The notes: generated from the letters alone by a model not told the origin. 45,468 nucleotides of DNA from CAZFOB01 sp964520325 (GCA_964520325.1 CAZFOB010000025.1:1-45468), one strand, 5' to 3'. Positions 22,700 through 31,855 are shown, counted from the first letter of the stretch. Program-made: numbers and translations.

Positions 22700-24055
22700 T
22701 CAGCAGCCGATGCGGATCGCGAAGTCCGTTGTTCCCGGTGCTGGCCCGTAGACGATGGTTCCGCCTTCTTCGAGCGTAGCTGCGGATGCATCGGTCTCCA
22801 CGATCACGACGATGCCGTCCGACGACCATCCTGCGTGCTCGAGCTGAGGCGCCGGGTGTATGTCGAATGTGATCGGACGTGTGGTCGAGGTCGTGATCTG
22901 CAGTTCACCGGACGCGGCCGACGCGTCCGCGTTGACGTCAGGGCGCAGACGAGCCCATCCGATGGATCCGTCGTCACGGCGCCAGTGGATCGTCGCGTGG
23001 TGGTGTTGCAACCACCCGATCCCGCTGGCCGGACCCGTCTGGGCGCCGAACATCACGTCATCTGCGAGCCACGCCGTCGCCACGCGAGGCGGATCCTTGG
23101 TGATCGTCTGCTCGATCGTCCGCTCGCCCCGGAACGCGGTGAGATGCGGAAGTGCGTCATCGGGTACGTCCGTCTCGAACGCGGCGACACACGGCGCGAA
23201 GCAGAAATCGTGCGGATGGCTGAAGTGTCGAGACACGTCGGGGAACGGTGCCAGCTCGGCCCCCACGACGGACCAGATCCACAAGCCGAGCGGCGTTGCG
23301 TGAGACGTCATGTCCATGCCGTATGCGCGGTCGTACGGTCCGCACACGTTGCGGAGTCCTGCGTGATAGAAGCGCGCGATGTCCCGCCACAGAGCCTCTT
23401 CCATCTCAGCTCCCAGCTTCGCGAGGGTTTCGGTCGACGTCCGCCACAGCGCCAGCGCGAAGAGGTCGATCCCGTAATACGTCGGTGAGTTGTACTCGAG
23501 GAACGCGCCGTGCTCGTTGAAGCACGCTGCGATGTCTTGCGCGAAGTCGTCCGCGATCTCTTCGCGGCCCGACCAGGCGTCGAGCCACGCCTTCATCAAG
23601 GCGATGTTGGCGTAGCTCGGTGAGACGCGGTCCGGCGGCTCGCCATCGACAGCCAAGGCGATCGACCGGTGCATGCGCGTCTCGAGTGCCGCCGGCAGGT
23701 CGCGACCGAAGCGGTCACAGATCATGGCGAAGGTCGTTCCGATGAATTGCCTCCAGTTGGGGTCGTAGTGGATCCACATCACCGGATCGTCCGGAGGGTC
23801 GGCCTCCTGCGGAGCGCGGCGGAACGTGCCGTCGAACGGCGAGCCGGGAGCTTCGAACTGGTTGTCGATCACGCGACCCAATGCTCTGTGCGCGCGCTCG
23901 ACGTCGCCGTCGGTCCCGCGTTGCAGGAGGCCGAGCGCGTACCACGCGGTCTCCCTCGTCATGTGCCGGTCCCGCCGATAGAGCAGGCCGGCGTTGTCGT
24001 CCCAGAGTTCGTCCATCCACGCCATGGAAGCGGCGAGGAGGTGAGTGCTGCTCAC
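22700..24055 (-). CDS. Uncharacterised alpha/alpha-toroid-like protein, possible carbohydrate enzyme
   Basis: A 451-aa protein of unknown function. The N-terminal 290 residues are helical with repeats typical of alpha/alpha toroids (ETAWYALGLLQRG, SYANIALMKAWLDAWSG, NSPTYYGIDLFALALW, CGPYDRAYGMDMTSHATPLG). The last 150 look beta-rich, as in heparinase- or hydrolase-like proteins. The GPYDRAYGMDM motif recurs in uncharacterised bacterial and fungal proteins. The GTG at 24055 overlaps the cupin stop, so this is the last gene of the operon. Its company (oxidoreductases, PmoA-like, cupin) suggests action on a carbohydrate-derived substrate (inference). No signal peptide is seen with this start. 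Confidence 0.75.
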   Translation of the reverse strand: MSSTHLLAASMAWMDELWDDNAGLLYRRDRHMTRETAWYALGLLQRGTDGDVERAHRALGRVIDNQFEAPGSPFDGTFRRAPQEADPPDDPVMWIHYDPNWRQFIGTTFAMICDRFGRDLPAALETRMHRSIALAVDGEPPDRVSPSYANIALMKAWLDAWSGREEIADDFAQDIAACFNEHGAFLEYNSPTYYGIDLFALALWRTSTETLAKLGAEMEEALWRDIARFYHAGLRNVCGPYDRAYGMDMTSHATPLGLWIWSVVGAELAPFPDVSRHFSHPHDFCFAPCVAAFETDVPDDALPHLTAFRGERTIEQTITKDPPRVATAWLADDVMFGAQTGPASGIGWLQHHHATIHWRRDDGSIGWARLRPDVNADASAASGELQITTSTTRPITFDIHPAPQLEHAGWSSDGIVVIVETDASAATLEEGGTIVYGPAPGTTDFAIRIGC

Positions 24056-24477
24056 TCGTAGTGCGAGTCGACCTCGCCCGGCTCGACGCCTTGCGGCAAA
24101 GCGCAGATCAGGATGTGGAGCTCGTCGTCGGTTGTCGGACGCGATGTGTGCCACACCCCGGTCGGTACCACGATCATGTCGCCTTTGCTGATCGCAACGA
24201 TCTCGCCGTCGAGCTCCATCTCTCCGATGCCTTCGGTGACGTAGTAGTACTCGATCGTCTTGCGGTGGTAGTGCTTCCGGGAGTCGTGGATCCGCATGTA
24301 ATGAAAAAGCAGCGGCTCGTCCTCGGCCGGGCCGACAAGGTCGCGTCGCATCCCACAGACGGACCGGAACTCGTCCTGATCGGTCAGACGCCGGACGGTC
24401 GCGCGCGACGCGCGCTCGGAGATATGGACGGGCGCCGGCGAGACACCGGGACCGCCCGTCGGAGCGTTCGTGCTCAT
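24052..24477 (-). CDS. Cupin-domain protein
   Basis: A 141-aa single-domain cupin. Motif 1 is HYHRKTIEYYYVTEGIGEMELDG (two His and a Glu for metal) and motif 2 is KGDMIVVPTGVWHTSRP (third His). It probably binds a metal and acts on or senses a small sugar-like compound as isomerase, epimerase or dioxygenase; the reaction cannot be told. Its ATG overlaps the stop of the PmoA-like gene and its stop overlaps the start of the next gene, so it is tightly coupled within the operon. Confidence 0.85.
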   Translation of the reverse strand: MSTNAPTGGPGVSPAPVHISERASRATVRRLTDQDEFRSVCGMRRDLVGPAEDEPLLFHYMRIHDSRKHYHRKTIEYYYVTEGIGEMELDGEIVAISKGDMIVVPTGVWHTSRPTTDDELHILICALPQGVEPGEVDSHYE

Positions 24478-25397
24478 CGTTCTCCCTCTCCTGGTTCGCT
24501 GTGCGCCGCACTTTGTGCGTCGCCCGTCGCTGTCGTCCACTCTTCGTATCTGCCGGCGATGTCGGCGTCCTCGGTGTTCCCGGAATGCACGACCAGCCGG
24601 TGGCGATACCGCCACGAGTCTCCCGCAGCAAGCGTCGCCTCGCCGGTGAAGTGGTGTCCCTGGAAGGGCGAGTTCGGACCATACGCGCGGACGAACACCG
24701 GGTTGGGATGGTTCGGGTTGGACGGATGGTCGAAGACGGCGACGCCCTCGACCACGTCTGCGAGGCCGTAGATCGCTTTCCGGTCTCCCCAGTAGTCGAA
24801 CCACTCTGCCGGCTGCCCGAAGATCCGCGTTTCGCCGCGCTGACCTGTTGACGCGCGGATGTGGCCCCCGCTCACGCCGGTCAGTGCTTCGGCCATCCGG
24901 ATCCCAGGCAGAACAGATTCCTTGGTGGTCCCGAAGGCGAGGTCTGCTTTCGCGGAGTACGTGCTGTCGAGGTCGACGGTGTAATGCATGTCGTCGCGGA
25001 AGTGGAGCTGGACCGACCGCGTCTCGTCGATCACCACGTTCTCCGTGTCGTCGATCCACCGTAGGGACTCCACGAAGCCGATCCGCGGGCGGTTGTCGGT
25101 CGTCTGCTCGAACGTGACGTGCTCGATGCGGCCGAGACGTCGTCCGGGGGCCGGGACTTCGAGGTAGAAGTCGACGCCGTTGACGTCGCCGTGCCCCCAC
25201 CACACGCCGTGGTGGTGGACGTGATCGCCGGGGGAGTCCTCGAGGACGTTCCGTCCGGACGGTCCGCGCAGCACGGCGATGTACGGCTTGTTCGCATAGC
25301 CGCGATACGCGTAGAGGAACGCGATGTGGTTGTCACGGTGGAGCAGGAAGCGATGGTCGTCGATGACGAGCTCGAGACCGTCGGGGTCGAGGAACAT
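24474..25397 (-). CDS. PmoA-family (DUF6807) protein
   Basis: A 307-aa beta-rich protein matching the PmoA/DUF6807 family: KPYIAVLRGPSGRNVLEDSPGDHVHHHGVWWGHGDVNGVDFY, with the clustered His-His-His and Trp, and later FGQPAEWFDYWG and GHHFTGEATLAAGDSWRYRHRL. Despite the family name it is not the membrane methane monooxygenase. Members sit with Gfo/Idh/MocA dehydrogenases in carbohydrate gene clusters and have no agreed reaction. The ATG at 25397 overlaps the dehydrogenase stop by one base (TGATG). Confidence 0.82.
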   Translation of the reverse strand: MFLDPDGLELVIDDHRFLLHRDNHIAFLYAYRGYANKPYIAVLRGPSGRNVLEDSPGDHVHHHGVWWGHGDVNGVDFYLEVPAPGRRLGRIEHVTFEQTTDNRPRIGFVESLRWIDDTENVVIDETRSVQLHFRDDMHYTVDLDSTYSAKADLAFGTTKESVLPGIRMAEALTGVSGGHIRASTGQRGETRIFGQPAEWFDYWGDRKAIYGLADVVEGVAVFDHPSNPNHPNPVFVRAYGPNSPFQGHHFTGEATLAAGDSWRYRHRLVVHSGNTEDADIAGRYEEWTTATGDAQSAAHSEPGEGER

Positions 25398-26533
25398 CAG
25401 TCGGCCGCACCGCCGATAGCCGTGAGTGCAAGGTCTCCGGCGCACATCCGGCGGAACGCGTCGTCGTAGGCCAACGGATCGAGCGGGAGGTCGACCGGCT
25501 CTCCGGTGAGCGCGGACAGGTAAACCGCGTTCGCAACCTCGACCGACTTCGTGGCTTCGTCGGCGTCGACGAGCGGGCTCCGTTCACCGTTGATCGCGTC
25601 GATGAAGTCGCGGTGGCACGCGGTCACGCATTCGTCGAACGTCATCGCGTCGCCGGACGGCTCGACGTCGTCCCAGCCGACCTGAACAGCTTCGAACAGC
25701 TCGGTGCGCTCGGCGAGCATCGTCGACGTCGGATCGTCCCACCGTGGCCGGCGGAGACGCTCGCCTTCGGCGCGCAACGCACCAGCGTCGCAGGTGATCT
25801 CGAGGCGGTTGACCCCGGCCGGGTCGAGCGTGGACGCGCTGAGCATCCCGTGCGCGCCGCCGTCGAAAGAGAGCACGGCGTAGACGTCATCCTCGACCTC
25901 GACGCCCGGCCGAGCGCGCCATGCGTGCGCGCTGATCCGCGACGGCATCCCGGCGATCCAGAGGAAGGAGTCGAGCTGGTGGATGGCCTGCATCATGAGG
26001 ACCCCGCCGCCGGCCTGCTCCCATGTCGCGCGCCACTTCCGTTTCGCGAAGTACGCGTTCGGACGGAACCAGTCCGTCCCCCGCATGTCGGCGCGGCGAA
26101 CCGCACCGATCTCGCCCGATGAGACGATGCGCTTCGCCGACGCGTATCCGTGCTGGAAGCGGTGCTGGAAGCCGACCTGCACGCATCGTCCGACGTCCTT
26201 CGCAAGCGAGGCGAGCTCGCGGCACTCGCCGACCGTGACGCCGAGCGGCTTCTCGCAGTACACGTGCAGACCCCCCTCGAGTGCCGCGCGGACGTTCGCG
26301 GCGTGAGATGCGTTGGGCGTCGCGATGACGACGGCGTCGATCAGGCCGGAGCGGCACATCTCCTCGAGGTTGGTGAACGTCTTCGCGTCGGGAGCCGCAC
26401 CGCTCGCGCTCTCGAGCGCCTTCGGCCACACGTCGCAGATCGCGGTGAGCTCGACGTCGTCGTGCTTGGGGAACGCAAGCAGGTGAAAGAGCCCCATGCC
26501 CGCCACGCCCGCGACGCCGATCCGGATGCTCAT
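25397..26533 (-). CDS. Gfo/Idh/MocA-family NAD(P)-dependent dehydrogenase
   Basis: A 378-aa oxidoreductase. The Rossmann start is IRIGVAGVAGMGLFHLLAF, followed by AICDVWP and VVIATPNASHAANVRAALEGGLHVYCEKPLGV, where EKP is the family hallmark carrying the catalytic Lys. The second domain begins near QVGFQHRFQHGYASAKRIV, and GGGVLMMQAIHQLDSFLWIAG holds the family His. It oxidises a hydroxyl of a sugar, inositol or sugar acid; substrate unknown. It sits between the OYE-like gene (40-base gap) and the PmoA-like gene. Confidence 0.92.
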   Translation of the reverse strand: MSIRIGVAGVAGMGLFHLLAFPKHDDVELTAICDVWPKALESASGAAPDAKTFTNLEEMCRSGLIDAVVIATPNASHAANVRAALEGGLHVYCEKPLGVTVGECRELASLAKDVGRCVQVGFQHRFQHGYASAKRIVSSGEIGAVRRADMRGTDWFRPNAYFAKRKWRATWEQAGGGVLMMQAIHQLDSFLWIAGMPSRISAHAWRARPGVEVEDDVYAVLSFDGGAHGMLSASTLDPAGVNRLEITCDAGALRAEGERLRRPRWDDPTSTMLAERTELFEAVQVGWDDVEPSGDAMTFDECVTACHRDFIDAINGERSPLVDADEATKSVEVANAVYLSALTGEPVDLPLDPLAYDDAFRRMCAGDLALTAIGGAAD

Positions 26534-26573
26534 GCGCCGATCACGCTAGCAACCCGAGCGTCGACGGCGGCGG

Positions 26574-27971
26574 CTAGGTCAGCCGTGTCCTCGTGTCCTT
26601 CTTGAGTTCCACCAGCCTGGCGCGTTCCGGACGCTCCTTGTAGAAGGGATCGAGCGGGTAGCACCCTGAAACAAGGCCGTTGCGCGGCGCGGTGGTGCAG
26701 TCACTGAACGTCCGGCAGAGCATGCGCTTCTGGATCCCGCTGCTCGAGAGAACGTCGGCCGGAAGCGTTGGATAGGCGAGCATCATCCGGCCGAGTCCAA
26801 CCATCGATGCCCCACCCGAACTCACGACCGCTTGCGCAACGTTGGGGAGCCATTCCTGGAGATAGGAGTAGCCCGATCCGACGATCACGATTCGCGGATG
26901 AGCGTGCGCAAGCTCGGCAGTCGCGGCGATCTGTCGCGCGACGCCGACCAACGGGTCCTCCGGCGGGCGGTACCCGTCGGATGGTGGGAAGAACGCCGGA
27001 CGTTGGATGTGCGGGTTGTAGTACGGGCTGCCGGCGGTAGTGCTGACAAGACCGATGCCGAGCTCCTCGAATACCTCGAGGAGCGCATGCGTCTCACTGA
27101 GATCGATGCCGACGCCGGTCCCGTCCCCTCCGAACGCGTAGGCGTACGGACCGTCGCCGTCCGGTACACCGACTCCGTGTTCGCCGGCCGTGAAAGGCAT
27201 GAAGTCGAAGACGGACAGCCGCACGGCAACGGCGAGATCGGGCGCGCGCTCGCGGATGCGCGAGACGACCGAGCGCAGGAAATGCGTGCGTCCGGTGAGG
27301 TCGCCGCCGTACGGACCAGAGCGCTCTCGCGCGCTCAGCAGCTCGTGGAGCAGATAGCCGTGACAGTGCTTCACGTCGACGAAGTCGAACCCGGCAGCTC
27401 GCGCGAGCACGGCGGTGTCCACGTACGCGTCGACGAGCTCGTCGAGTTCTGCGTCCGTGAGCAATGCATCTTCGCCGGCGCCTATACGTGCATCGAGTGC
27501 CGGATGCCGGTACGCGGTGCGCGGTGCCCCCGGACGCGAGTACCGGCCGGAGTGCGTCAACTGCAAACCGACCACCTGATCGGACCGGAGGAGCGACCGC
27601 AACGACGCGAAGTCATCGACCGTGTCGGCGCTGAGCACGAGTTGGTTCGGATTCGCACGACCGTCCGGACGCACGGCGGTCGCCTCGGCCCACACGAGGC
27701 CGCATCCACTCGACCCGAGCCGAGTCCAGCGCCGCCGCACGAGATCCGTCGGTCGTCCGTCGATCTCTCCGTCCCATCCCTCCATCGGCAACGCCGCGAA
27801 TCGGTTCGGGACGGACAACGCGCCTGCGCTGCCGTCCCGGATCTCCACGGCGCTCGCGAGGATGCCATCGGCGTCGATATCGGGGTCGACCGGGATGCGC
27901 ACGCCGAGCCGATCGAGATGCGCACGGAAGGCCTCGATCGTGCGGAGGCTCGCGACCCGCGGGATCGTCAC
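26574..27971 (-). CDS. NADH:flavin oxidoreductase, old yellow enzyme family
   Basis: A 465-aa TIM-barrel flavoenzyme. Landmarks are NRFAALPMEGWDG, VVGLQLTHSGRYSRPG (HxGR), a ring of DFVDVKHCHGYLLHELLSAR (the HCHGYL active-site motif), SGPYGGDLTGRTHFLRSVV, and at the C-terminus the phosphate-binding MVGLGRMMLAYP with Cys residues CRTFSDCT. The single-domain form lacks the FAD/NAD domains of 2,4-dienoyl-CoA reductase. It reduces an activated C=C bond using NAD(P)H. The GTG at 27971 overlaps the stop of the aldolase gene, so it is coupled to it. Confidence 0.88.
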   Translation of the reverse strand: MTIPRVASLRTIEAFRAHLDRLGVRIPVDPDIDADGILASAVEIRDGSAGALSVPNRFAALPMEGWDGEIDGRPTDLVRRRWTRLGSSGCGLVWAEATAVRPDGRANPNQLVLSADTVDDFASLRSLLRSDQVVGLQLTHSGRYSRPGAPRTAYRHPALDARIGAGEDALLTDAELDELVDAYVDTAVLARAAGFDFVDVKHCHGYLLHELLSARERSGPYGGDLTGRTHFLRSVVSRIRERAPDLAVAVRLSVFDFMPFTAGEHGVGVPDGDGPYAYAFGGDGTGVGIDLSETHALLEVFEELGIGLVSTTAGSPYYNPHIQRPAFFPPSDGYRPPEDPLVGVARQIAATAELAHAHPRIVIVGSGYSYLQEWLPNVAQAVVSSGGASMVGLGRMMLAYPTLPADVLSSSGIQKRMLCRTFSDCTTAPRNGLVSGCYPLDPFYKERPERARLVELKKDTRTRLT

Positions 27972-28923
27972 AGTGCGCCGAGTCGCTGCGCGATGTCCGC
28001 GAGAACGTCCTTGTCCGACGCGGGACGCCGGGGAACGCCGGGGGGAGTGACGTCGCTTCGCGCCCACCCTCGGAGCTCGAGGAACATCGCCGCGTCGTGC
28101 CGGTATGCGGGGACGGGTGCTCGGAATGCGAAGTGGCCGAGGTACTGCAGGAGATCGTTGAGCTCGTAGAACGACGCATCGCCCGCCTCCCACAGGCGGT
28201 CGCGTTCGGCGAAGTGGTCCGGCGCGAAGGTCGACAGACCGAGGAGGTAATCGGAGCCGTACATGACCATGTCGATCGCGAGGTCGTTGCCGGTGTAGAC
28301 GTGGAAATCCGGCCTGGCCTTGTCCCGAAGCGCCAGGCGGTCCCATTCGGCTTGCCGGTTGAGTGACGAGTGCTTGGCGCCGATGCAATTCCCGACATCG
28401 AGCAAGCCGCGGTACGCCTCGAGGGAGACGATGCGTCCGTACGGGACGAACATCGCACCGAGCTCGAACGCGATGAAGCGCCCGACGCTTGCGCCGATGG
28501 ACGCGTGAGCTGCAACCCACGCGTCCTCGTCGAGCGCGCCGAGGCCCCAGGAAGGGAAGACGACCGGTGTGCCGCCGCGCTCGGCGACGGCGGCAGCGGA
28601 CTTCACGTACGCGTCGAGATCGAATGCACCCCGGCCGAGTCCGCAACGTACGCACCGGCAACGAAAGCGCCGGACGTCACGTCGGCTGTGAGATCGAGGA
28701 TGCGCATCTTGTCGACGTCGGCGAGCAACTGGACGTACCCCGTGTCCATGTTCACGGCGGGAGTCAGACCGGCCGCGGCGGTTCGAGCGATATGCGTCTC
28801 GAGCGCCGGCCAATCGATCTCTTCGTCCGAAGAGAACGGCACAAGCACCGCGGATATCCCGACGATCTTTCGCCGCGGTCTGATCCGGGCGGAGGGATGT
28901 GGGGGATCGATGTCAGGCGTCAT
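27968..28923 (-). pseudogene. DapA-family aldolase/dehydratase with one-base frameshift
   Basis: Two frames join to make one TIM-barrel protein. The first (ATG 28923) reads KIVGISAVLVPFSSDEEIDWPALETHI... TSGAFVAGAYVADSAG. The second continues AFDLDAYVKSAAAVAERGGTPVVFP... to 27968. The shift falls in a run of four G (28629-28632 on the plus strand as C). One more G would restore the frame exactly. IGAKHSS holds the Schiff-base Lys of the family. The usual Tyr motif (YYN) and GTTGE are not conserved, so it is not DHDPS proper. A sequencing error or a real mutation are both possible. The neighbouring overlaps suggest a gene that was working until recently. Confidence 0.8.
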
Positions 28924-28939
28924 CCTTGTGCGCCTCAAA

Positions 28940-29692
28940 CTACTGGTGGCCCTCGAGCGCAGCCATCAGGAGCGGACTCGATGTGATGACTTGGCAGAGC
29001 GTGCCGTCGCCAACCGTGGCGAGCAGGAGGTCGGCCGACGCGCGCGCTGACTGCACCCAGCGTGACATCCCGGGAGCGAGGACCTCGTCCCAGAACCGTT
29101 GCATCTCGTCCTCAGAGAAGCCGGCACCGCGTGCTCGCAAGATCGCCTCACGCTCGAATCGCCGCGTTCGTGCGATCTCATCGGGGACGTCGATGAACAC
29201 CAGCAGGTCGAGACGATCCAGCAGTTGCTCGTAGCCGTCATCGTCGTGACCGAGCACCCATCCTTCGAGGACGACGTGCCCCGGCGACCGCTCGATGACA
29301 TGCGCCTCGATGCGATCGTCGATCTCAGCCGAGAATCGCTGAACGGTGACGGGCACTTCGTTGTGACTGATGCGGTCCAGCACCTCGAGGAGCGCGGGGA
29401 CGTCGTGGGAGCCCGGCGGGCCGCGCCACACCAGACCCCGCGAGACGCGTTGCGACTTCGAGAGGTAGTAATCGTCGAGCGAGATGACGAGCGGTTCGCC
29501 GTCCTCGCTGCGCAGCTCGTCGGCCAGCAACCTGGCGATCGTGGATTTCCCGGCCCCCGGGGCGCCGGCGATGCCGAGCACGCGGACGCCCATCCGGCGC
29601 ACGACATGAGCGAGCGGCCGGACGATCGCAGACTGTCCGGCAGCATCAAGCGACCGGGCGAGCGAGCGCCATCGCAGAGTGACGTCCTCCAT
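28940..29692 (-). CDS. P-loop sugar kinase, D-glycerate 3-kinase-like
   Basis: A 250-aa kinase of the phosphoribulokinase/uridine kinase superfamily. The Walker A is GIAGAPGAGKSTIARLLADEL. The acceptor region LVISLDDYYLSKSQRVSRGLVWRGPPGSHD resembles glycerate kinases of the plant GLYK type (DDFYLT and RGxPGTHD). VVLEGWVLG and LVFIDVP are the strand motifs that follow. Phosphorylation of D-glycerate to 3-phosphoglycerate is the best guess; pantothenate-like or uridine-like substrates are less likely. It is the first gene of a seven-gene operon; the next gene starts 16 bases on. The ATG at 29692 has a TACCGT box six bases upstream and no Shine-Dalgarno, suggesting a leaderless mRNA. Confidence 0.75.
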   Translation of the reverse strand: MEDVTLRWRSLARSLDAAGQSAIVRPLAHVVRRMGVRVLGIAGAPGAGKSTIARLLADELRSEDGEPLVISLDDYYLSKSQRVSRGLVWRGPPGSHDVPALLEVLDRISHNEVPVTVQRFSAEIDDRIEAHVIERSPGHVVLEGWVLGHDDDGYEQLLDRLDLLVFIDVPDEIARTRRFEREAILRARGAGFSEDEMQRFWDEVLAPGMSRWVQSARASADLLLATVGDGTLCQVITSSPLLMAALEGHQ

Positions 29693-29728
29693 CGCACTAC
29701 GGTAGACGGGCGCACTACGGTAGACGGG
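29693..29728 (-). promoter_or_regulatory. Tandem 18-bp repeat holding the operon promoter
   Basis: CGCACTACGGTAGACGGG occurs twice head to tail (29693-29710, 29711-29728) directly before the kinase start. Each unit carries TACCGT on the minus strand; in the copy nearest the gene it is six bases from the ATG. The duplication may create two overlapping promoters or a regulator-binding array. Confidence 0.55.
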
Positions 29729-29784
29729 CGCCTCGTCGGCCTGATTGAGTCCACAATGGGCGATCACCGATCGGAGGAGGGGAC

Positions 29785-30531
29785 ATGGAGTGGGTCGCTC
29801 GAGAAACCGCGAAGGGCGTTACCGAGCGCCGGTTCGACTTGGACGTCAACGCGACGATCGTCCCCGGCATCCTGTGGACCCCGGAGGACGCAACCGGCAC
29901 CAGTCCGCTCGTCCTCATCGGACACGGCGGGTCCCAGCACAAGCGCGCGCCCAACGTCCTTTCACTCGCGCGCCGCATCGTGCGACATCTGGGCTTCGCG
30001 GCCGCTGCCATCGACGGACCGATGCACGGTGACCGCGTCGATGGTGGAGCTGACCTGACTCTCGACACCCTGCGCGCGCGCATGGGGGAGCGCTCACAGG
30101 AGAACGTCGCGACGCTCTTCACGGCCGCGCGCACCGAGTGGCAGGAGACGCTGACGGCGCTCAAGACCGTCGACGGCGTCGGCGATGGACCGACCGGCTA
30201 TTGGGGACTGTCGATGGGAACCGTGATCGGTCTTCCCTTCGTCGCCTCGGAGCCGCGCATCGACTGTGCCGTGCTCGGCCTCATGGGGCTCTCCGTCGAT
30301 GCGCGCGGCCAGTCCGCTCGCTCGATCAACATCCCCGTGCTCTTCCTCGTGCAATGGGACGACGAGCTCGTGCAGCGCACCGACGCGCTCACGCTCTTCG
30401 ACACGCTCGCGACCACGGAGAAGACCATGCACATCAACCCGGGAGCGCACAGTGCAGTTCCGCTCGAGGAGATCGAGGCGACCGAGCGCTTCTTTTCGAA
30501 ACACCTCAGAGCAAGCGTTCCTACAGGCTGA
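29785..30531 (+). CDS. Alpha/beta hydrolase (dienelactone hydrolase-like)
   Basis: A 248-aa hydrolase. The oxyanion region is LVLIGHGGSQHKR, the nucleophile elbow GYWGLSMGTVIGLP (GxSxG), the acid is in LFLVQWDDELV and the catalytic His in NPGAHSAVP. Full triad present. It hydrolyses an ester or similar bond of unknown kind. It is one of few right-half genes with a strong ribosome site (GGAGGAGGGG, five bases before the ATG). It is divergent from the kinase operon and convergent with the metallophosphoesterase gene, overlapping it by 11 bases. Confidence 0.88.
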   Translation: MEWVARETAKGVTERRFDLDVNATIVPGILWTPEDATGTSPLVLIGHGGSQHKRAPNVLSLARRIVRHLGFAAAAIDGPMHGDRVDGGADLTLDTLRARMGERSQENVATLFTAARTEWQETLTALKTVDGVGDGPTGYWGLSMGTVIGLPFVASEPRIDCAVLGLMGLSVDARGQSARSINIPVLFLVQWDDELVQRTDALTLFDTLATTEKTMHINPGAHSAVPLEEIEATERFFSKHLRASVPTG

Positions 30532-31813
30532 ACGTGTAGCTCAGGTTCGCCCAGGGGCCGAGCGAGAAGCGCCGCATGATGGGCAGCAGGTCCTTGGAGA
30601 ACCGCCACACCAGATCGCGATCGGTGATCTGGCGCACGACGACCTGCACTCCGGATTCGCCCACGCACGCGACCGAGTACGCGAACGGCCAATCCTTGAG
30701 CGCCGGGATCTCGAGCTGCGTGACCGATCCGTCGCCCACCTGGAGGACAGCCGAACGGTGCGTGTGTCCAGCCACCACGCCCACCAACCGATGTTCCTTT
30801 AGCGCGGCGAGCTCGGCAGCCGCGTCTTCTTCGCGCAGCGCGAACTTCACCGGCGGGAAGCCGGGGAACGGATGCAGCTCGTGATGCTGGACGAGCAGCA
30901 CGGGCCGTGTCCTGTCGATCCGCTGCGCGAGCTCCTCGGCTTGCCCCGGACGCAGCGCTCCAGAGTCGACCCCAGCCGCTTCGCCGCCGACGCTTCCCTT
31001 GGAGACGTCCCAGTCGGGGAACGGTGACGCTGTCGGGTCGGTCGAGTCGACGAGCGCTACCTGGAGGTCGCCGCAGTCGATGACGTGATCCTGCGCGTCC
31101 TTACCGAACGCTTCAGCGTAGAACTTCTCGCCGATGCCAAGACGCGTCGAACGCTGCACTGCGTCGTGGTTGCCCATCACCGTGTAGTACGGACAGTCGA
31201 GCTCGTCGAAGACCTCGCGTGCGAGATGGAACTGCTCGGGCTCGCCGTCCTCGGTCATGTCCCCCGGCATCACCACGAACTCAGGAGCGATCTCGTTGAT
31301 CTCGGCGACGGCGCGGCGCGCAAGCTTCTCGCGACCCCGCGAACCGAGGTGGACGTCGGTGAGGATCACGAAGCGTCGTCCCTCTGGGAGTTCAGTTTCA
31401 GGGAGGAAGGCCTCGTCCTCGTTCATCATCCGGACCTCGACCTCGACATGTGTGTGCTTCCTGCCGAGTTCCTCGAAGTCGTGGTGGTCGGCGAGGTAGG
31501 GGCCGGCGAAGACGTCAGACCATTTGCCAAAGTTGTGGAGCACCGCTGCCCCAAGCGCTACCTCGGTCGGTCCGGATCCGCACATCGACTCGAACCAGAT
31601 CGTGTGCGGCGGGATCACCTCGTCCGGACGGCGGAAGCCCAACTCGTCGAGCAGAGCACCGAGACGGTCGGCGCGCTTCGTCGTGCGTTCGGCATCGCCT
31701 TCGAAGTCGCCCCCCCACAGAGCTTGCACGCCGGCGCGTGAGTGTTCGATCACGTAGCAGGACTGCAGGAGTCCGCGGACCAGATCCTCGCGCGCCTCTG
31801 GGAGCTCGGTCAT
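30521..31813 (-). CDS. Calcineurin-like metallophosphoesterase with extra N-terminal domain
   Basis: A 430-aa protein. Residues 1-140 form a domain I do not recognise (SCYVIEHSRAGVQALWGGDFEG, HTIWFESMCGSGPTEVALGAAVLHN). From about 145 the metal sites follow in order: ILTDVHLGS (DxH), VVMPGDMTEDGE (GDxxxD), YTVMGNHDA (GNHD), LVQHHELH and VVAGHTHRSAV (GHTH). It is a dinuclear-metal phosphoesterase; the substrate could be a nucleotide, phosphoprotein or phosphodiester. No signal peptide or membrane helix is seen. It overlaps the hydrolase gene at the 3' end. Confidence 0.85.
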   Translation of the reverse strand: MTELPEAREDLVRGLLQSCYVIEHSRAGVQALWGGDFEGDAERTTKRADRLGALLDELGFRRPDEVIPPHTIWFESMCGSGPTEVALGAAVLHNFGKWSDVFAGPYLADHHDFEELGRKHTHVEVEVRMMNEDEAFLPETELPEGRRFVILTDVHLGSRGREKLARRAVAEINEIAPEFVVMPGDMTEDGEPEQFHLAREVFDELDCPYYTVMGNHDAVQRSTRLGIGEKFYAEAFGKDAQDHVIDCGDLQVALVDSTDPTASPFPDWDVSKGSVGGEAAGVDSGALRPGQAEELAQRIDRTRPVLLVQHHELHPFPGFPPVKFALREEDAAAELAALKEHRLVGVVAGHTHRSAVLQVGDGSVTQLEIPALKDWPFAYSVACVGESGVQVVVRQITDRDLVWRFSKDLLPIMRRFSLGPWANLSYTFSL

Positions 31814-31855
31814 CAGGTGCTCAGGGCCATCGGGTGTTCAGGATAGGTGTCCGCA

